This document shows, piece after piece, positions 24,824 through 35,705 of a stretch of 64,000 nt of DNA. The position numbers and the translations under genes were made by a program. Within the stretch, counting starts at the first letter, position 1; the number at the start of each line of letters is the position of its first letter. The stretch comes from Adineta ricciae (lineage: Eukaryota; Rotifera; Eurotatoria; Adinetida; Adinetidae): the NCBI GenBank assembly GCA_905250025.1, contig CAJNOJ010000075.1, positions 1 through 64,000 on the forward strand, in the 5' to 3' direction. The notes under the pieces were generated by a model. That model had not been told where the DNA came from. It saw only the letters and a program-made list of their open reading frames with translations, and searched no databases.

Positions 24824-25990
24824 ATGGGTAAATCAACGAAAGACAAGCGCGATATTTATTATCGACTAGCAAAGGAACAAGGTCTTCGAGCGAGATCTGC
24901 TTTTAAACTTCTGCAAATCAACAGTGAATTTAATATTCTCAATGACAATGTCAAACGAGTCGTTGATCTGTGTGCAGCGCCTGGTAAGTCATGACATTTT
25001 TCTGAGCGAACATATTCCCGCAAACTTCCTTTAACTCAATTCTATTAATCAACAAACAAAGTCATAGAAATTAAATTACTAATGAAATCATTCAGTCCTT
25101 GAACTTTTACATGCTTCATTTGATACGCATTAGTAGTCAAAGAGAAGAAAAATGTCTACACAAATTGACGTATAGTCACAGACATCAATACGAAACAAAC
25201 AAAATATTCATGTTCCATCTGCAGTTTGTCTGATTTTGTTACGGAGAAAGTGATTTTTTTTTTCGTAGGAAGTTGGTCACAGGTACTTTCTCGTACTTTA
25301 TACAAAACAGATGCGGTTGACAATCAAGTGAAAATCGTTGCCGTCGACTTGCAAACCATGGCTCCGTTGCCTGGTGTTGAACAAATCAAAGGTGATATCA
25401 CGAAACGGTCAACAATTGAAGAAATTCTCAACCGATTCAAAACATCCGATGAGAAGATTAATAAAGCTGATCTTGTCATCTGTGATGGCGCACCTGATGT
25501 AACCGGTCTACACGATATCGATGAGTTCGTTCAAGGCAATCTCGTCCTAGCAGCTTTGAATATCTGTTTGCATGTCTTATGTGAAAATGGCAATTTTGTA
25601 TCGAAGATTTTCCGCACGAAAAATATCGATCTACTCTATCAACAATTAAAACTATTTTTCGACGATGTGGTTATTGCGAAACCCCGGTCATCGAGAAATT
25701 CATCTGTCGAATCTTTTATTGTTTGCCGACAGTTTCATCTACCAGATAATTTCATTCCAAACATCGATGAACCGTTTACTTATACCTACGAGCGAACATT
25801 GACAAATCAAGAGAAATCTTCGTTCGTTATTCCATTTATCGCTTGTGGAAGTCTCGATGGATTCGATTCGGATAAGACATATCCCTTAGAACAAGAATAT
25901 ATCGAACCGATTCAACCGCCGATTCATCCCGCTTACGAAGAAGCTTGTGCTTTGAAGAAAACGAAAAAATTACCGATTTCTTCGTCATGA
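24824..25990 (+). CDS. FTSJ1: tRNA 2'-O-ribose methyltransferase (Trm7 family)
   Basis: Methylates ribose 2'-OH at anticodon-loop positions 32/34 of certain tRNAs, using SAM. Exons 24824-24983 and 25269-25990 give 293 aa, near the family size. The start [20 protein letters not shown] and the SAM-binding [15 protein letters not shown] are diagnostic. The catalytic K-D-K-E set is visible: K in RARSAFKL, D in [12 protein letters not shown] in FVSKIFR and E in SSVESF. The 285-nt intron is long for this genome. Second gene of the five-gene cluster; the ATG101 start lies 75 nt after its stop. Confidence 0.97.
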
Positions 25991-26065
25991 AATATTCATC
26001 CTCTGCTTTTCTTCCAGTGAATGAGAGAAAAATTTTGTTAGTTTGTTTTTTGCTTTCAGATTAAC

Positions 26066-27075
26066 ATGAATGCTCGATCCCAAACTTTCGAATTCTCAGT
26101 CGAAGGGCGACAAATCGATGAAGTCGTATCCTGTATGTTTCATACCATACTGTTTCATCGTTGTGTTGGAAAGGTTTGTTCAATAAGATCTCTCGCAATT
26201 AACTATCAATTCGTTTTAGTATCATACCAAAGGAGAAGATAGTTATTCAGTTGGAACACTGGGTTACACAGATGTTGATTGTGATTACATTGATTTCACT
26301 TATGTAAGTATTCGTATGAATCATGACTTGCGGAGATAAAATCGTTTCATTGGTATTCAAAACAACGTCTCATTACCGTGACTTGTGTTTTCTGTTTAGC
26401 TTCAAGTAACTAGTCAAGAACTACAACGCGCAGTGGCTGAGAAAATCAACCAATTTCATGATAAACTTCGTTCATCCGAAGCGAATCGTTGTGGTCAAGT
26501 AATGAAATAGAAAAAACAAACTCTTCGACAAGAGTTCCTATTTACGTTCGTTTATTAGATTACATTGGAATTTTATCAGAAGAAAAAATCTCGTTGGATG
26601 TTTAAACCTGAAGAAATTCCGTGGGAAATTTGGACGATAAAAATTGAACAAATGCAACTATCTAGCGAGAATGGTAAGTGAACTTTTCGAACGATTCAAT
26701 GGTTATATTCACTTTCTTTTAGAACGACAATTTGTGCGTGAAAAACTTTCGGATACATTGACTGAACGTATTTTTCAAATAACCGAAATAATGTAAGCTA
26801 AAATCATTCTTCATATACTCAAAACATGTCTTTTGATTAGTAACAAACCAGATTACGTTCCAAAACCACCACATCTGTCTGAATTAGACTTAGTCTTCGA
26901 CACATCTTACACCGACATCCAACCCTATTTATTCAAAGTAATTTCTTTCGAAAAAAACCGAACATTCATCATTTAATAAACATCGTTTCTTTTCCAGATT
27001 CACTTTAGTGATACACCAACTATTGTTAATCACGTCAAAACGATGATTAAAGAAGCTTTTAATACATCGCTTTAA
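26066..27075 (+). CDS. ATG101: Autophagy-related protein 101
   Basis: HORMA-fold subunit of the ULK1/ATG13/FIP200 autophagy initiation complex. Seven exons: 26066-26173, 26220-26303, 26400-26498, 26559-26673, 26723-26792, 26841-26937, 26998-27075 (216 aa; human 218). Recognisable stretches are MFHTILFHRCVGKYHTK, YSVGTLGYTDVDCDYIDFTY and FYQKKKSRWMFKPEEIPWEIW. The last includes the WF-finger pair (W-x-F) that recruits downstream factors. VFDTSYTDIQPYLFKIHF follows near the C-terminus. An acceptor (TTGCTTTCAG) ends 6 nt before the ATG. Third gene of the cluster. Confidence 0.97.
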
Positions 27076-27236
27076 GTGCTATATGATTGGAAAACACCGC
27101 CATGATCATTACTTTTTTAAAAATATATCTAACAACTTTCTTTTCTACATGTCGCCATTGTATATATAAAATATATATATATATTATTCCAAATATCTTT
27201 CCAGTGTTAACTTATCTTCTGTGTTTTTAGATAAAC

Positions 27237-27909
27237 ATGTTTCATTGTCATCGGCTTAGCCGGCGATCAACTCAACTAGTCATCACATCAAAACGTGTGC
27301 GTATGTTGTACATGAATATTGTTTTCCGAAACAAATCTATCTTTTACAGAGTATTCGAATACCATTTTGGGAATTTTTGAAATCATCATTTCAAGCACGT
27401 TCGAACCCTGAAGCTAGTATTCATCGAAAACGTATTGGTGGCTTTCAACCAATAAAAACAGAATTATATCCGAATAAAACCTATCTGTGGTGTTCATGTG
27501 GTTACGCACAGCGTCAGGTAAACTGGCCATTGACTGAAAATGCTCTTGTAAACATTTATTCTAGGCGTTTTGTGACAAATCGTGTCTGCATTTAAACGGT
27601 GACTTTCAACCAATGAAATTCACATCGTCGAAGTTTCAAATGGCAGATTTGTGTATGTGTAAAATGACGCAGAAGGCGCCGTATTGCGATCAGTCGTGTC
27701 GAACACGTTTTTCTGGCATGCAAACGAACATGGGCAATGCTGTTACGGGAACTTATTCGAATATGAAAGACTTTCTAAATACGATACCGAAAGGTGTTGA
27801 AGGTTTTCGTCAGTTTGCTGCCGAACGGCAAGCAAAGCTTGAAGAAACTGAACGTTTGAAAAAGAAAGTCGATGAATTGAAGAAGAAAAAGTTTTCCGAA
27901 GAGAAATAA
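27237..27909 (+). CDS. CISD3: CISD3-like twin CDGSH iron-sulfur protein with Cys-for-His ligands
   Basis: Mitochondrial [2Fe-2S] protein family. Exons 27237-27296, 27350-27517, 27565-27909 give 190 aa. The N-terminus (MFHCHRLSRRSTQLVITSKR) is basic, fitting a matrix presequence. Two CDGSH units follow with the exact C-x-C-x8-C-x3-ligand spacing: C68, C70, C79, C83 and C106, C108, C117, C121. In this family the fourth ligand is His (CDGSH); here both are Cys (CDKSC and CDQSC). A Lys/Glu-rich coiled-coil tail (about 125-190) is extra compared with human CISD3, which ends soon after the second unit. An acceptor (TGTTTTTAG) ends 6 nt before the ATG. Fourth gene of the cluster. Confidence 0.9.
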
Positions 27910-28002
27910 TGGGCCGAAAATGATTTGCTTTTTCGTATTTTGTAGATTAAGACTCAACTTTTCATTTCGCTTGTATTATATGAATCGTCGACGTGGAAAA
28001 TC

Positions 28003-29116
28003 ATGACAGATCGAAAGTATGCGAGAATAATATGTTCACCATTCGATTCTTTATTGTTTAACATTCAGAGCAAAACGATCGCGTGTAGTGATTAACGATG
28101 GAACATGGGATTGCTCATTATGTACATATAAAAATCCATGCGTGGCATTTCGATGCGAAATGTGTGATTCGAGAAAGGGAACTGCAACTCGGTAAGCCAA
28201 TTGATCATAAGTTGGTAATTATAAATGAAAAATATTCATCGATTTAGAAAGCCAAAACTCGTTGTGAATGATCATATCGAACAATTGCCGCGATCGAAAC
28301 GTAAAACGAATGAAGATTACTCGTCTGATGCTTCAACAACTGAAGATAGCGATGGACAAGATGACGACGATGATGATGATGACGACGAAGAGTTTCATCA
28401 TGAGCAACGAAAAAGTACTCAATCGCAACCGAATCACACACGACGCTCATTTCCAACCGATCATTTCAATGAGAGCATATCTTCTCCGGCATCGTCCACT
28501 ACAACAAATCAATCGTATCGCTCAGCTTCTCCGTCTTCATCTTCGAAATTGAATGATCATGCGAGAGCGTCAACGACTAAGAAACGTGCAACATTCAATT
28601 CTCTATCGCGTTCCACTAAATCAGCATCGTCACTGATTGTCAATCGAAAAAGTACAAACAATGATAATGAGCAAAAGAAGTCTTCGAAGCACACATCGAC
28701 GAAATCGAAAGACACAAAACAACGACAATCAAACGATCATAATCAGAAGTCCAGAGCAACAACAGCAGGAGCAGCAGCAGCGAATGATCAAAACAAATCG
28801 AAAAATCATGCGCAGCAGAAAAAGTAAGAAATCCAATTAGCCTTTTTTTAAATCTCCGATTGAATTCTTTAGAAAAAAGACCAAATTATCCTCTCTTTCA
28901 TCCATGTCGTCCTCATCATCGACATCGTCGAATTCATCTTCAACTCACACAACCACAACCATCACTGTCGACGGCGTTTCGGTTCGAATTACTGAATTCA
29001 CCAATAACGATCATAATTCGATCGCGACCAACGACAATCTCACAAACGGAAATAATCCTTCGAGAGCATCGTCATCCTCACCTACACATCGAACTAATAG
29101 TCATTTAGAAAAATAG
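28003..29116 (+). CDS. RYBP: RYBP/YAF2-like Polycomb (variant PRC1) protein
   Basis: Adaptor of non-canonical PRC1 that binds RING1 and ubiquitylated H2A. Exons 28003-28016, 28069-28191, 28248-28823, 28873-29116 give 318 aa. The RanBP2-type zinc finger at about 17-46 has the form WDCSLC..FRCEMC and ends DSRKGTATRKPKL, like RYBP/YAF2. A long Ser/Thr/Asp-rich, low-complexity linker follows. The C-terminal RING1/CBX-binding beta-hairpin is recognisable as ITVDGVSVRITEFTNN, then another Ser/Asn-rich tail. The first coding exon is only 14 nt. An acceptor-like TATTTTGTAG ends at 27945, 57 nt before the ATG and 36 nt after the CISD3 stop. Last gene of the cluster. Confidence 0.9.
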
Positions 29117-29514
29117 ACGTCTTCTCTTTCTCCTCCTCCTCCTCCTCCTATTTTCTCTCTTTCTCTGTACAAAATATGACAATGATCAAATATCTTTGTA
29201 TATGTTCGACAACGTTTGTTTGTTTGTTTTCTCTCTGCTAGGCTAGTTTGTTTTTGCGTGCAACAAGCAAATGACATACTTCTTAAAGAATACTATTAAA
29301 ATTTGTTACTTGATGAAGTCTTCAGATCTTTTGTTAATAGTCATTCGAGAATACAAAGTCATATACGTCACGGATGCGAAAACTTGCTTATATTCGGTAT
29401 TTGACAAAAAAAAAGATGAAAAGAAAAAAAATCGTTCAGTTGATAATTACAAACGAGAAGGAAAAAAAGTAAAGGTGTCGTTCAGAAACTTGAAAAAAAA
29501 AAGATTTTCTATGC
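29117..29514. other. Convergent 3' flank RYBP / GspS
   Basis: About 400 nt between convergent stops, with a (CTC)n/T-rich tract just after the RYBP stop. No gene seen. Confidence 0.4.
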
Positions 29515-31368
29515 TTATTTCCAAACTATACAACAAGCAGTCACTGGACTTTCAGCATCGGTGATCAATTTTTTATCTTCGCGTATACCAAATCCACCAA
29601 ATAAACCATGAATAATCCAACTTCCAATAATTGGATAATATCCATCGAAATTTGTTAACGAAAATAGTTCTTGATATATACAATTTCGATCGATGAATAT
29701 TCCTTGAGTTTCGTGGATAACTGCTTCACCGTTAACATCAAACAGAGTGACATTATGACCACAACGGCCAACGATGGGTTTCTTGACAAATGGAACTTGT
29801 TTTAATTCATCGGTTAAAATATATTCACTACGTAAAAGGTTTGGATGATTTGGATATAGTAACCATAGGGCAGGTAAGATGGCTTTATTGCTTGGAATCA
29901 CTTTCCACAATGGTTCGATCACCTTAATGTGTTCATTTAAGAGAACCTGATGTAGATATGGATGTTCACCATTGTTTTGTCGATTTAAAGTTCCTTCCTT
30001 TTCACATTGAAGATAATTACTAAAAACTGTTTCCCACATCCATAATTTCCATACTAATTCAACTTCATAACCGTCACCATCGACTATCTTCGAATCCTTC
30101 CAATACAGATCATTAGTTATGATGCATATTTTCGAATCAATACCCGCATCTTTCAAAACATTCTGCATATAATAAGCAGTTAATAATTCTTCTTGATCGG
30201 TATCGATTAGAATATGTACACGTTTAATCGACAAGAATTTCTTCCAGTTCTTCACCAGAATGTTGTGCAGTTGAAATGCCGACATGAATGTTCGTTCGAA
30301 ATTAATCGTTTGCGCCCATTTCTCTTGGATGACAGCCATTTCAAATAGAGCGGAAGCACTGTCAGCATTGTATTCAAAAACTTTGATTTCTTTTCCGTTG
30401 AAAGCTAAATCAAATCGTCCTGTCATCGTTAACTGTTTTTCATTCAACCACGATTGACGAATTTTCGGCCAGAACACTTCCGGAATGCAGAAATGTCTCA
30501 AAACATCATCATTTTCTAAAACATATTCAGTTGCATGAAGAAACATTTCATGTAGTTCATTCGATACACCGCCAATATTCAACAGTAAATCTTGATTCGC
30601 TTTGTAAAAAGGTAGAGTATTGGTGTCTGTACGTATCAAATCTGTTCCATATAGTTGCATAAACAATTGCTCAGCTTTATCATTCTCATTCAACCATGCA
30701 AATGATAACGTGGACGTTTTGCTTGGTATTACACATCGTTCTAATGTGCCCATCGAATTGGTTTGTTGATATTGCTTCAAGATCAAATCAAGTTTAGTCT
30801 CGTCCAATGGTTCTAAATTTTCAATATCATCAATTTCCATCCATCCGTAAACTTCATGTTGATCTTCGATGTAATAACAATTATTTTCGAATCTCAATGG
30901 AATTTCCCGAGAATAATCGTCCGACCAATTGTAATATTCATAATTTTGTTCAGCAATACGAATGTAACCGGGTACAACATCACATATAATCGCAACATGA
31001 CCAAATGGTAACGCTGGACTACGTGGATAGATAAGTAAGGAATCTCGTTTAGGTTTATCTGATGTGCCATTTAGATGTGCGATGAGGGGAATTTGTTTGC
31101 CATCGGTAACACGTTCGAGTGCTTGCAATTTAGTCCATATATCAGCAGCAGCGTAGGGTATGCCAGAAAAAATGCAGCTTTTACGCATTAAAAGCCATCG
31201 ACGGGCGAATTCGATACATTCCCATTTGAAGCCCAAAAAGATGCCATGATAATAATGACGTTCAACCGAGAAAAAATGATCATCACCATTGGAGTAGGCA
31301 CAAACATTTGTCGAAGTGACACCCTGGATTTCATTGAATGGTACGACCTCACGTCTACGATGCAACAT
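29515..31368 (-). CDS. gspS: Bifunctional glutathionylspermidine synthetase/amidase
   Basis: Ligates glutathione to spermidine with ATP and can hydrolyse the product; related trypanothione synthetases make the bis-adduct. Intronless, 617 aa (E. coli GspS 619). An ATG at 31368 was chosen; the frame opens slightly upstream with only a GTG. The N-terminal CHAP/amidase domain has the triad C51 (GFKWECIEFARR), H124 (FGHVAII) and E140, with spacing matching E. coli C59/H131/E147. The ATP-grasp synthetase half has GRFDLAF and VFEYNAD, placing R, D, E and N exactly as the E. coli active site does. KKPIVGRCGHNV and GIRED follow near the C-terminus. Absence of introns among intron-rich neighbours and a bacterial/protist family point to horizontal acquisition. 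Confidence 0.96.
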   Translation of the reverse strand: MLHRRREVVPFNEIQGVTSTNVCAYSNGDDHFFSVERHYYHGIFLGFKWECIEFARRWLLMRKSCIFSGIPYAAADIWTKLQALERVTDGKQIPLIAHLNGTSDKPKRDSLLIYPRSPALPFGHVAIICDVVPGYIRIAEQNYEYYNWSDDYSREIPLRFENNCYYIEDQHEVYGWMEIDDIENLEPLDETKLDLILKQYQQTNSMGTLERCVIPSKTSTLSFAWLNENDKAEQLFMQLYGTDLIRTDTNTLPFYKANQDLLLNIGGVSNELHEMFLHATEYVLENDDVLRHFCIPEVFWPKIRQSWLNEKQLTMTGRFDLAFNGKEIKVFEYNADSASALFEMAVIQEKWAQTINFERTFMSAFQLHNILVKNWKKFLSIKRVHILIDTDQEELLTAYYMQNVLKDAGIDSKICIITNDLYWKDSKIVDGDGYEVELVWKLWMWETVFSNYLQCEKEGTLNRQNNGEHPYLHQVLLNEHIKVIEPLWKVIPSNKAILPALWLLYPNHPNLLRSEYILTDELKQVPFVKKPIVGRCGHNVTLFDVNGEAVIHETQGIFIDRNCIYQELFSLTNFDGYYPIIGSWIIHGLFGGFGIREDKKLITDAESPVTACCIVWK

Positions 31369-32813
31369 GATCACTATTCTAAAAGTAAAATCGCCTATAT
31401 GATGCTATTAATACTAATAATCACAACAGCAGTTCATCGAATTATACAAATATTCTTTTATGTAGAAAGAGCGAGAAAACATGACGTATGGCGGTTTCTA
31501 TTCTGTTCTAGAATTTGAATCATGACAAAAAAGTACGAGTAGAAACAGGAACCTTTTCGAACGAATGCGTACTAGTCAACATGTATTTATACTTTTGACA
31601 AACAAGGAGAAGAAATCGTTATCTACAGCTCCCCTCCGTCATCACCCCCAGATACTTTACACTCTCCAGAGGGTTGTTTTTGAGTATAACTGAAATCACT
31701 AAGTTTCCTAGTTCAAAAGGGAATCGGGTTGTTCATGTCTTATCGAAAACGTTAGCTGCTTATCGCTTACCGATTTAATGCTTGCCTTCGTTGTTTTCAA
31801 TGTTCGTTTTACTTGATGTCCTTTCACTTTTTATTATGTCAATTCAGAAAAGAAAAGGAAGAGTTATATAAGCATGTTCGTAGGTTGGATGAATAATATG
31901 CGAGAGAAATAAAGCTGACGATGACGACGCATTTGTCATGAAAATTTTTGCGGACGCATACAATCGATTTCGTTAAACTCGAATCAAACATCCTACATCT
32001 CAATCTCTTTCTTTCTTTCTTTATATGTTGCTCTTGTCATGGAGAACAACACATAAAAAAATGCTTTGTCATATTTCACAGTGCAAAAAAATTCCATTGC
32101 CGCTGACATTCATCTTCTCCTACAGATGATTCATTTCAACGTGAAGTTTAGTCCTTAGATGTAATATATTTTTTTCATTTGAAGTGATCATTTGGAAATA
32201 ATGAAGAACCTCAATAATTGGCGATGATTAATGTCTCGTAATATGTCGCTAGAAGACGGAGAGATTCTCGTTCTCTCGTTCCTATCATTTGCGTCACTAC
32301 TATAGCCGTTTCGGTTCTACCCCCGAACTCGAGCGGAATTGACTCATCCTCGATGAGTCTATGTGATATACTACGTAAACAACAAATATTTCTATCGTTT
32401 TTTTTTCACATAACGCGTCATTTCTAACTCGTGACACCGTGCTTGTGTTCCCAACGACTTCCTATCAATATTTTATGCTTCCTAGATAATAGAATGTGAA
32501 ATAACTGAAGCAGTTTGATTTTATCTTCGTTTTATCAGCTATTATTAAGCTAAAAAGAATAACTAGATTCGATTCTACTGAAATGAATGATTTATTTGGA
32601 AACTTTATTTGTTCTTATTTTTTCAACGCTTGTTCGCTCATGTAAACATGAATATTAGCTTCTAACTAACGAAAAATGACAATGAACGTTCATGTTTAGA
32701 TACAAAACAAATCGGAAGATCGGAAGGTTACATATTCACGAAAGGAAAAAAGACGTTTATAAAAGATTCTTCTACTAGAATATAAAAAATAAACAGCTGT
32801 AAGCTGAACAGAT
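31369..32813. other. Intergenic region upstream of gspS
   Basis: About 1.4 kb between the gspS start and the 3' end of the aminotransferase. No supported gene. It contains a TATATAA-like element near 31865 and a perfect short inverted repeat at 32341-32359. Confidence 0.45.
32341..32359. repeat. Short perfect inverted repeat with AP-1-like half sites
   Basis: GACTCATC-CTC-GATGAGTC: 8-bp arms and a 3-nt loop. The left arm with the preceding T gives TGACTCA, the AP-1/TRE consensus. About 0.97 kb upstream of the gspS ATG; function unknown. Confidence 0.4.
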
Positions 32814-35677
32814 CTATTTCCATTCTCGTAGAAATGACATATGAAATGTGCGAAAACGCTCAACCATATCTTTCATTTGATCAACCGGTGGCAAAATCGT
32901 TGTGCGAAGATGATGTGTTCCAGGTCGTTGTTTAAAACCACTACCGGGTACAACACAAATGCCGGTCTTTTCAAGTAATTGAAAACAATAAAATGCATCA
33001 GGTGCCATTTTCTTCGATTTTGCATATTCGATGGCTTTCTTCGGAATTTCGATACGAGGAAATGCATACATTGCTCTGAAATAGCCGAGAATTCGGTTGA
33101 TGATCGAAAGTAATAATCTTCGTGGTACTCACCCCATAACAGCATTGCAGCGTACACCTTCAACTGAATTGAACAGTTGGCTGACAAGATCAGCTTTTTC
33201 CTTCAATCGATTAACAACCATCGTTCGTTCTTTCTTATACAGTTCATACGATTCTTCACCTTCTCTTGGTGGACTTATGATCGCTCCCATGACAGCTTGA
33301 CCCCACGATGTCGAACATAGACATGCTGAGATTAGTTTATTTACTTGCATTCGAACATCTTTGTCAAGATTGATTAACTCGTAGTAACCACCACGAGAGC
33401 CACATCTATATTTATAGATAGAATTAGATTGTTGTCTACGCGCGAATATCGGTTTCGACTTACTCGCCATGCCAACCTTTCGATGCCGAATGAAATGAGG
33501 CTGAGATGGAAAAGAAAAGAAACAAATCATGATGAATTTCTTCAAGGAAACGCGTTCGCTTAACATACCCATTTCCATTTGATTGTAAGGTGCACCGAGA
33601 TCCATGAGAACTTTTTTGAATGAGAAGAATTTCGAACCTGGTAGATAAACATTTTCTTGATAGACTTCATCAGCCATGACAAATAATTGATGTTTATGTG
33701 CTAAATGAAANATGAAATGAGGCTGAGATGGAAAAGAAAAGAAACAAATCATGATGAATTTCTTCAAGGAAACGCGTTCGCTTAACATACCCATTTCCAT
33801 TTGATTGTAAGGTGCACCGAGATCCATGAGAACTTTTTTGAATGAGAAGAATTTCGAACCTGGTAGATAAACATTTTCTTGATAGACTTCATCAGCCATG
33901 ACAAATAATTGATGTTTATGTGCTAAATGAAAGTATTCATAAACGAAGAAATCGATTTCGACCGTTGTCCTTACCAAATCGAATTACATTTTCAATATTA
34001 TCACGTGCAAGTACTTGGCCTAATCAAGATATAGAACAGACATTTCTTTCTGGAAAACAAACTCTCATATTTCATATTTACCGGTGGGATTTCCCGGATT
34101 GATAACTACGATACCGCGCGGAACACATTTACTCTTCGCTTCATTCAACGAACGCTCCAATTCATCAATATTTAGAGCCCAATTGTTATCTTCGTCGAGA
34201 TAATATTCAATTTGATGTGCGCCATATTCAGATAAAGTTGCACTGTAGAGTGGATATTGTGGTACAGGAATCATCTAGTCAATCGAAATCAGACATACAC
34301 ATAAGACTTGGAATAAACCGTCACTTACAATTCCTGATGGTTTGGCTGGATCGTTATTCATTAAAAGCTTGATGACAGTTTTAATACCATCGGAAGCTCC
34401 ATTACAGAGATAAATGTTACCTGCATCAGCTGGATAGCCATCCCGCTGTTGAATATAGGCTGCAACATCTTCTCGTATAGTGATTATGCCTTGACTCTCC
34501 GTATATGAACCAAGACTTTTACCGCCACATGCTGATAGTAAACGTTCTACTCGTTGTTTAACATCTCGTGGAAAGTCAGGCGAATTCATTACCTCGGGAT
34601 AAGTACATCCGGCTACAAACTATCGTCAGCAATTTGGATTGGATTCATCGAAAAGGAAAAATTAATTGATATACGAACCTGTCGAATATATGTAATTGGT
34701 GCTTGATTACCGCTAGCATGGCAATCACCGATATTAGCTCGAATAACTCGATCGAAAGGGTAATCGTGCTTGCCCTGAAAATGAACAATGTTGAAGTGTG
34801 AGTAACAAATATAACAATACCGATTTCATTTCGTTTTCAATCTCCTTCGCACGGGTAAGAATTGGGCCTCGAACAGCATACTCGACACTTATAATATGTG
34901 GATTCAAATTTTCAATCGATAGACTTTTATTCATAGCCATAGCGATTCTTTTACGCGAGCGACTCAACTGTTTTCTTTATCAAACGAAAGATTTGCAATC
35001 AAGGAAGTATTTGCATTGACCTTAGGTTCGACTCTATTCATATAGAAAATACCAACAAACGTTCGCACGTGTTAAAGTCAAGTGCACAAATATATCTTTT
35101 TCTCTCCATTCTCAAAAGGGTATGTTTCTTTTCTTTTCAATAACGTTATAGGTATGATGTTCTTTTTTTTCAATCACAAGATACGATAACAGATATGGTT
35201 ACCTTTAATTGACGTTCGATTTCTCCTGCACGAATAACAATCGGACCTTATGAATTAAACAAACATAGAGACATCATGATGAAAATCAACAGTCGAGCTT
35301 TTTACCTCGAACAGCGTATTCGACCTCTTTGACAAGAGGATTTAGTGTTTGCATATTTAAAGTTGCATATCGTTTCTGTTCTTTTCTATAATTGATACCG
35401 GCAGCGAGAACTTGTCGAGCTGAATTTAGCGATAATCGATATTTTACTGCAAGCATGTCTAATTCTTATTTCTGAAAAATAAAANNNNNNNNNNNNNNNN
35501 NNNNNNNNNNNNNNNNNNNNNNNNNNNNNNNNNNNNNNNNNNNNNNNNNNNNNNNNNNGGATTTAGTGTTTGCATATTTAAAGTTGCATATCGTTTCTGT
35601 TCTTTTCTATAATTGATACCGGCAGCGAGAACTTGTCGAGCTGAATTTAGCGATAATCGATATTTTACTGCAAGCAT
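32814..35677 (-). CDS. GPT: Alanine aminotransferase with alternative mitochondrial and cytosolic 5' exons
   Basis: PLP enzyme interconverting alanine/2-oxoglutarate and pyruvate/glutamate. Shared exons: 34774-34679, 34619-34329, 34274-34082, 34019-33975, 33922-33791, 33500-33464, 33405-33133, 33075-32814. The PLP lysine lies in [25 protein letters not shown] and DEVYQENVY are present. Two 5' ends fit in phase 0. A proximal exon (34940-34821, [16 protein letters not shown]) gives 482 aa. A distal pair (35456-35306 plus 35246-35203) starts [20 protein letters not shown], an Arg-rich presequence, and gives 507 aa. Both encode the same VEYAVRGPI segment, so they are mutually exclusive. The distal exon also appears beyond the N gap (ATG at 35677), and exon 33922-33791 recurs at 33700-33569; both look like assembly duplications. 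Confidence 0.93.
33490..33932. repeat. 221-bp direct duplication joined by a single N (assembly artefact likely)
   Basis: Bases 33490-33710 and 33712-33932 appear identical and flank one N at 33711. The unit carries one aminotransferase exon and its intron edges. Using the exon twice would break the protein, so only one copy is expected in the genome. Confidence 0.85.
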
Positions 35678-35705
35678 GTCTAATTCTTATTTCTGAAAAA
35701 TAAAA
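35338..35705. repeat. 147-bp direct duplication flanking a 74-N gap
   Basis: Bases 35338-35484 recur at 35559-35705 on the other side of Ns at 35485-35558. The unit holds most of the mitochondrial first exon of the aminotransferase. The pattern is typical of a scaffold gap whose contig ends overlap but were not merged. Confidence 0.85.

Noticed and set aside
33490-33932. Real tandem exon duplication in the aminotransferase
   Set aside because: The copies are identical, including intron edges, and are joined by an N. Using the exon twice would duplicate a PLP-fold segment; an assembly overlap is simpler.
35158-35469. A second, separate aminotransferase gene at the distal 5' exons
   Set aside because: Only the first two exons exist; the next exons are the shared ones and phases match, so alternative first exons fit better.
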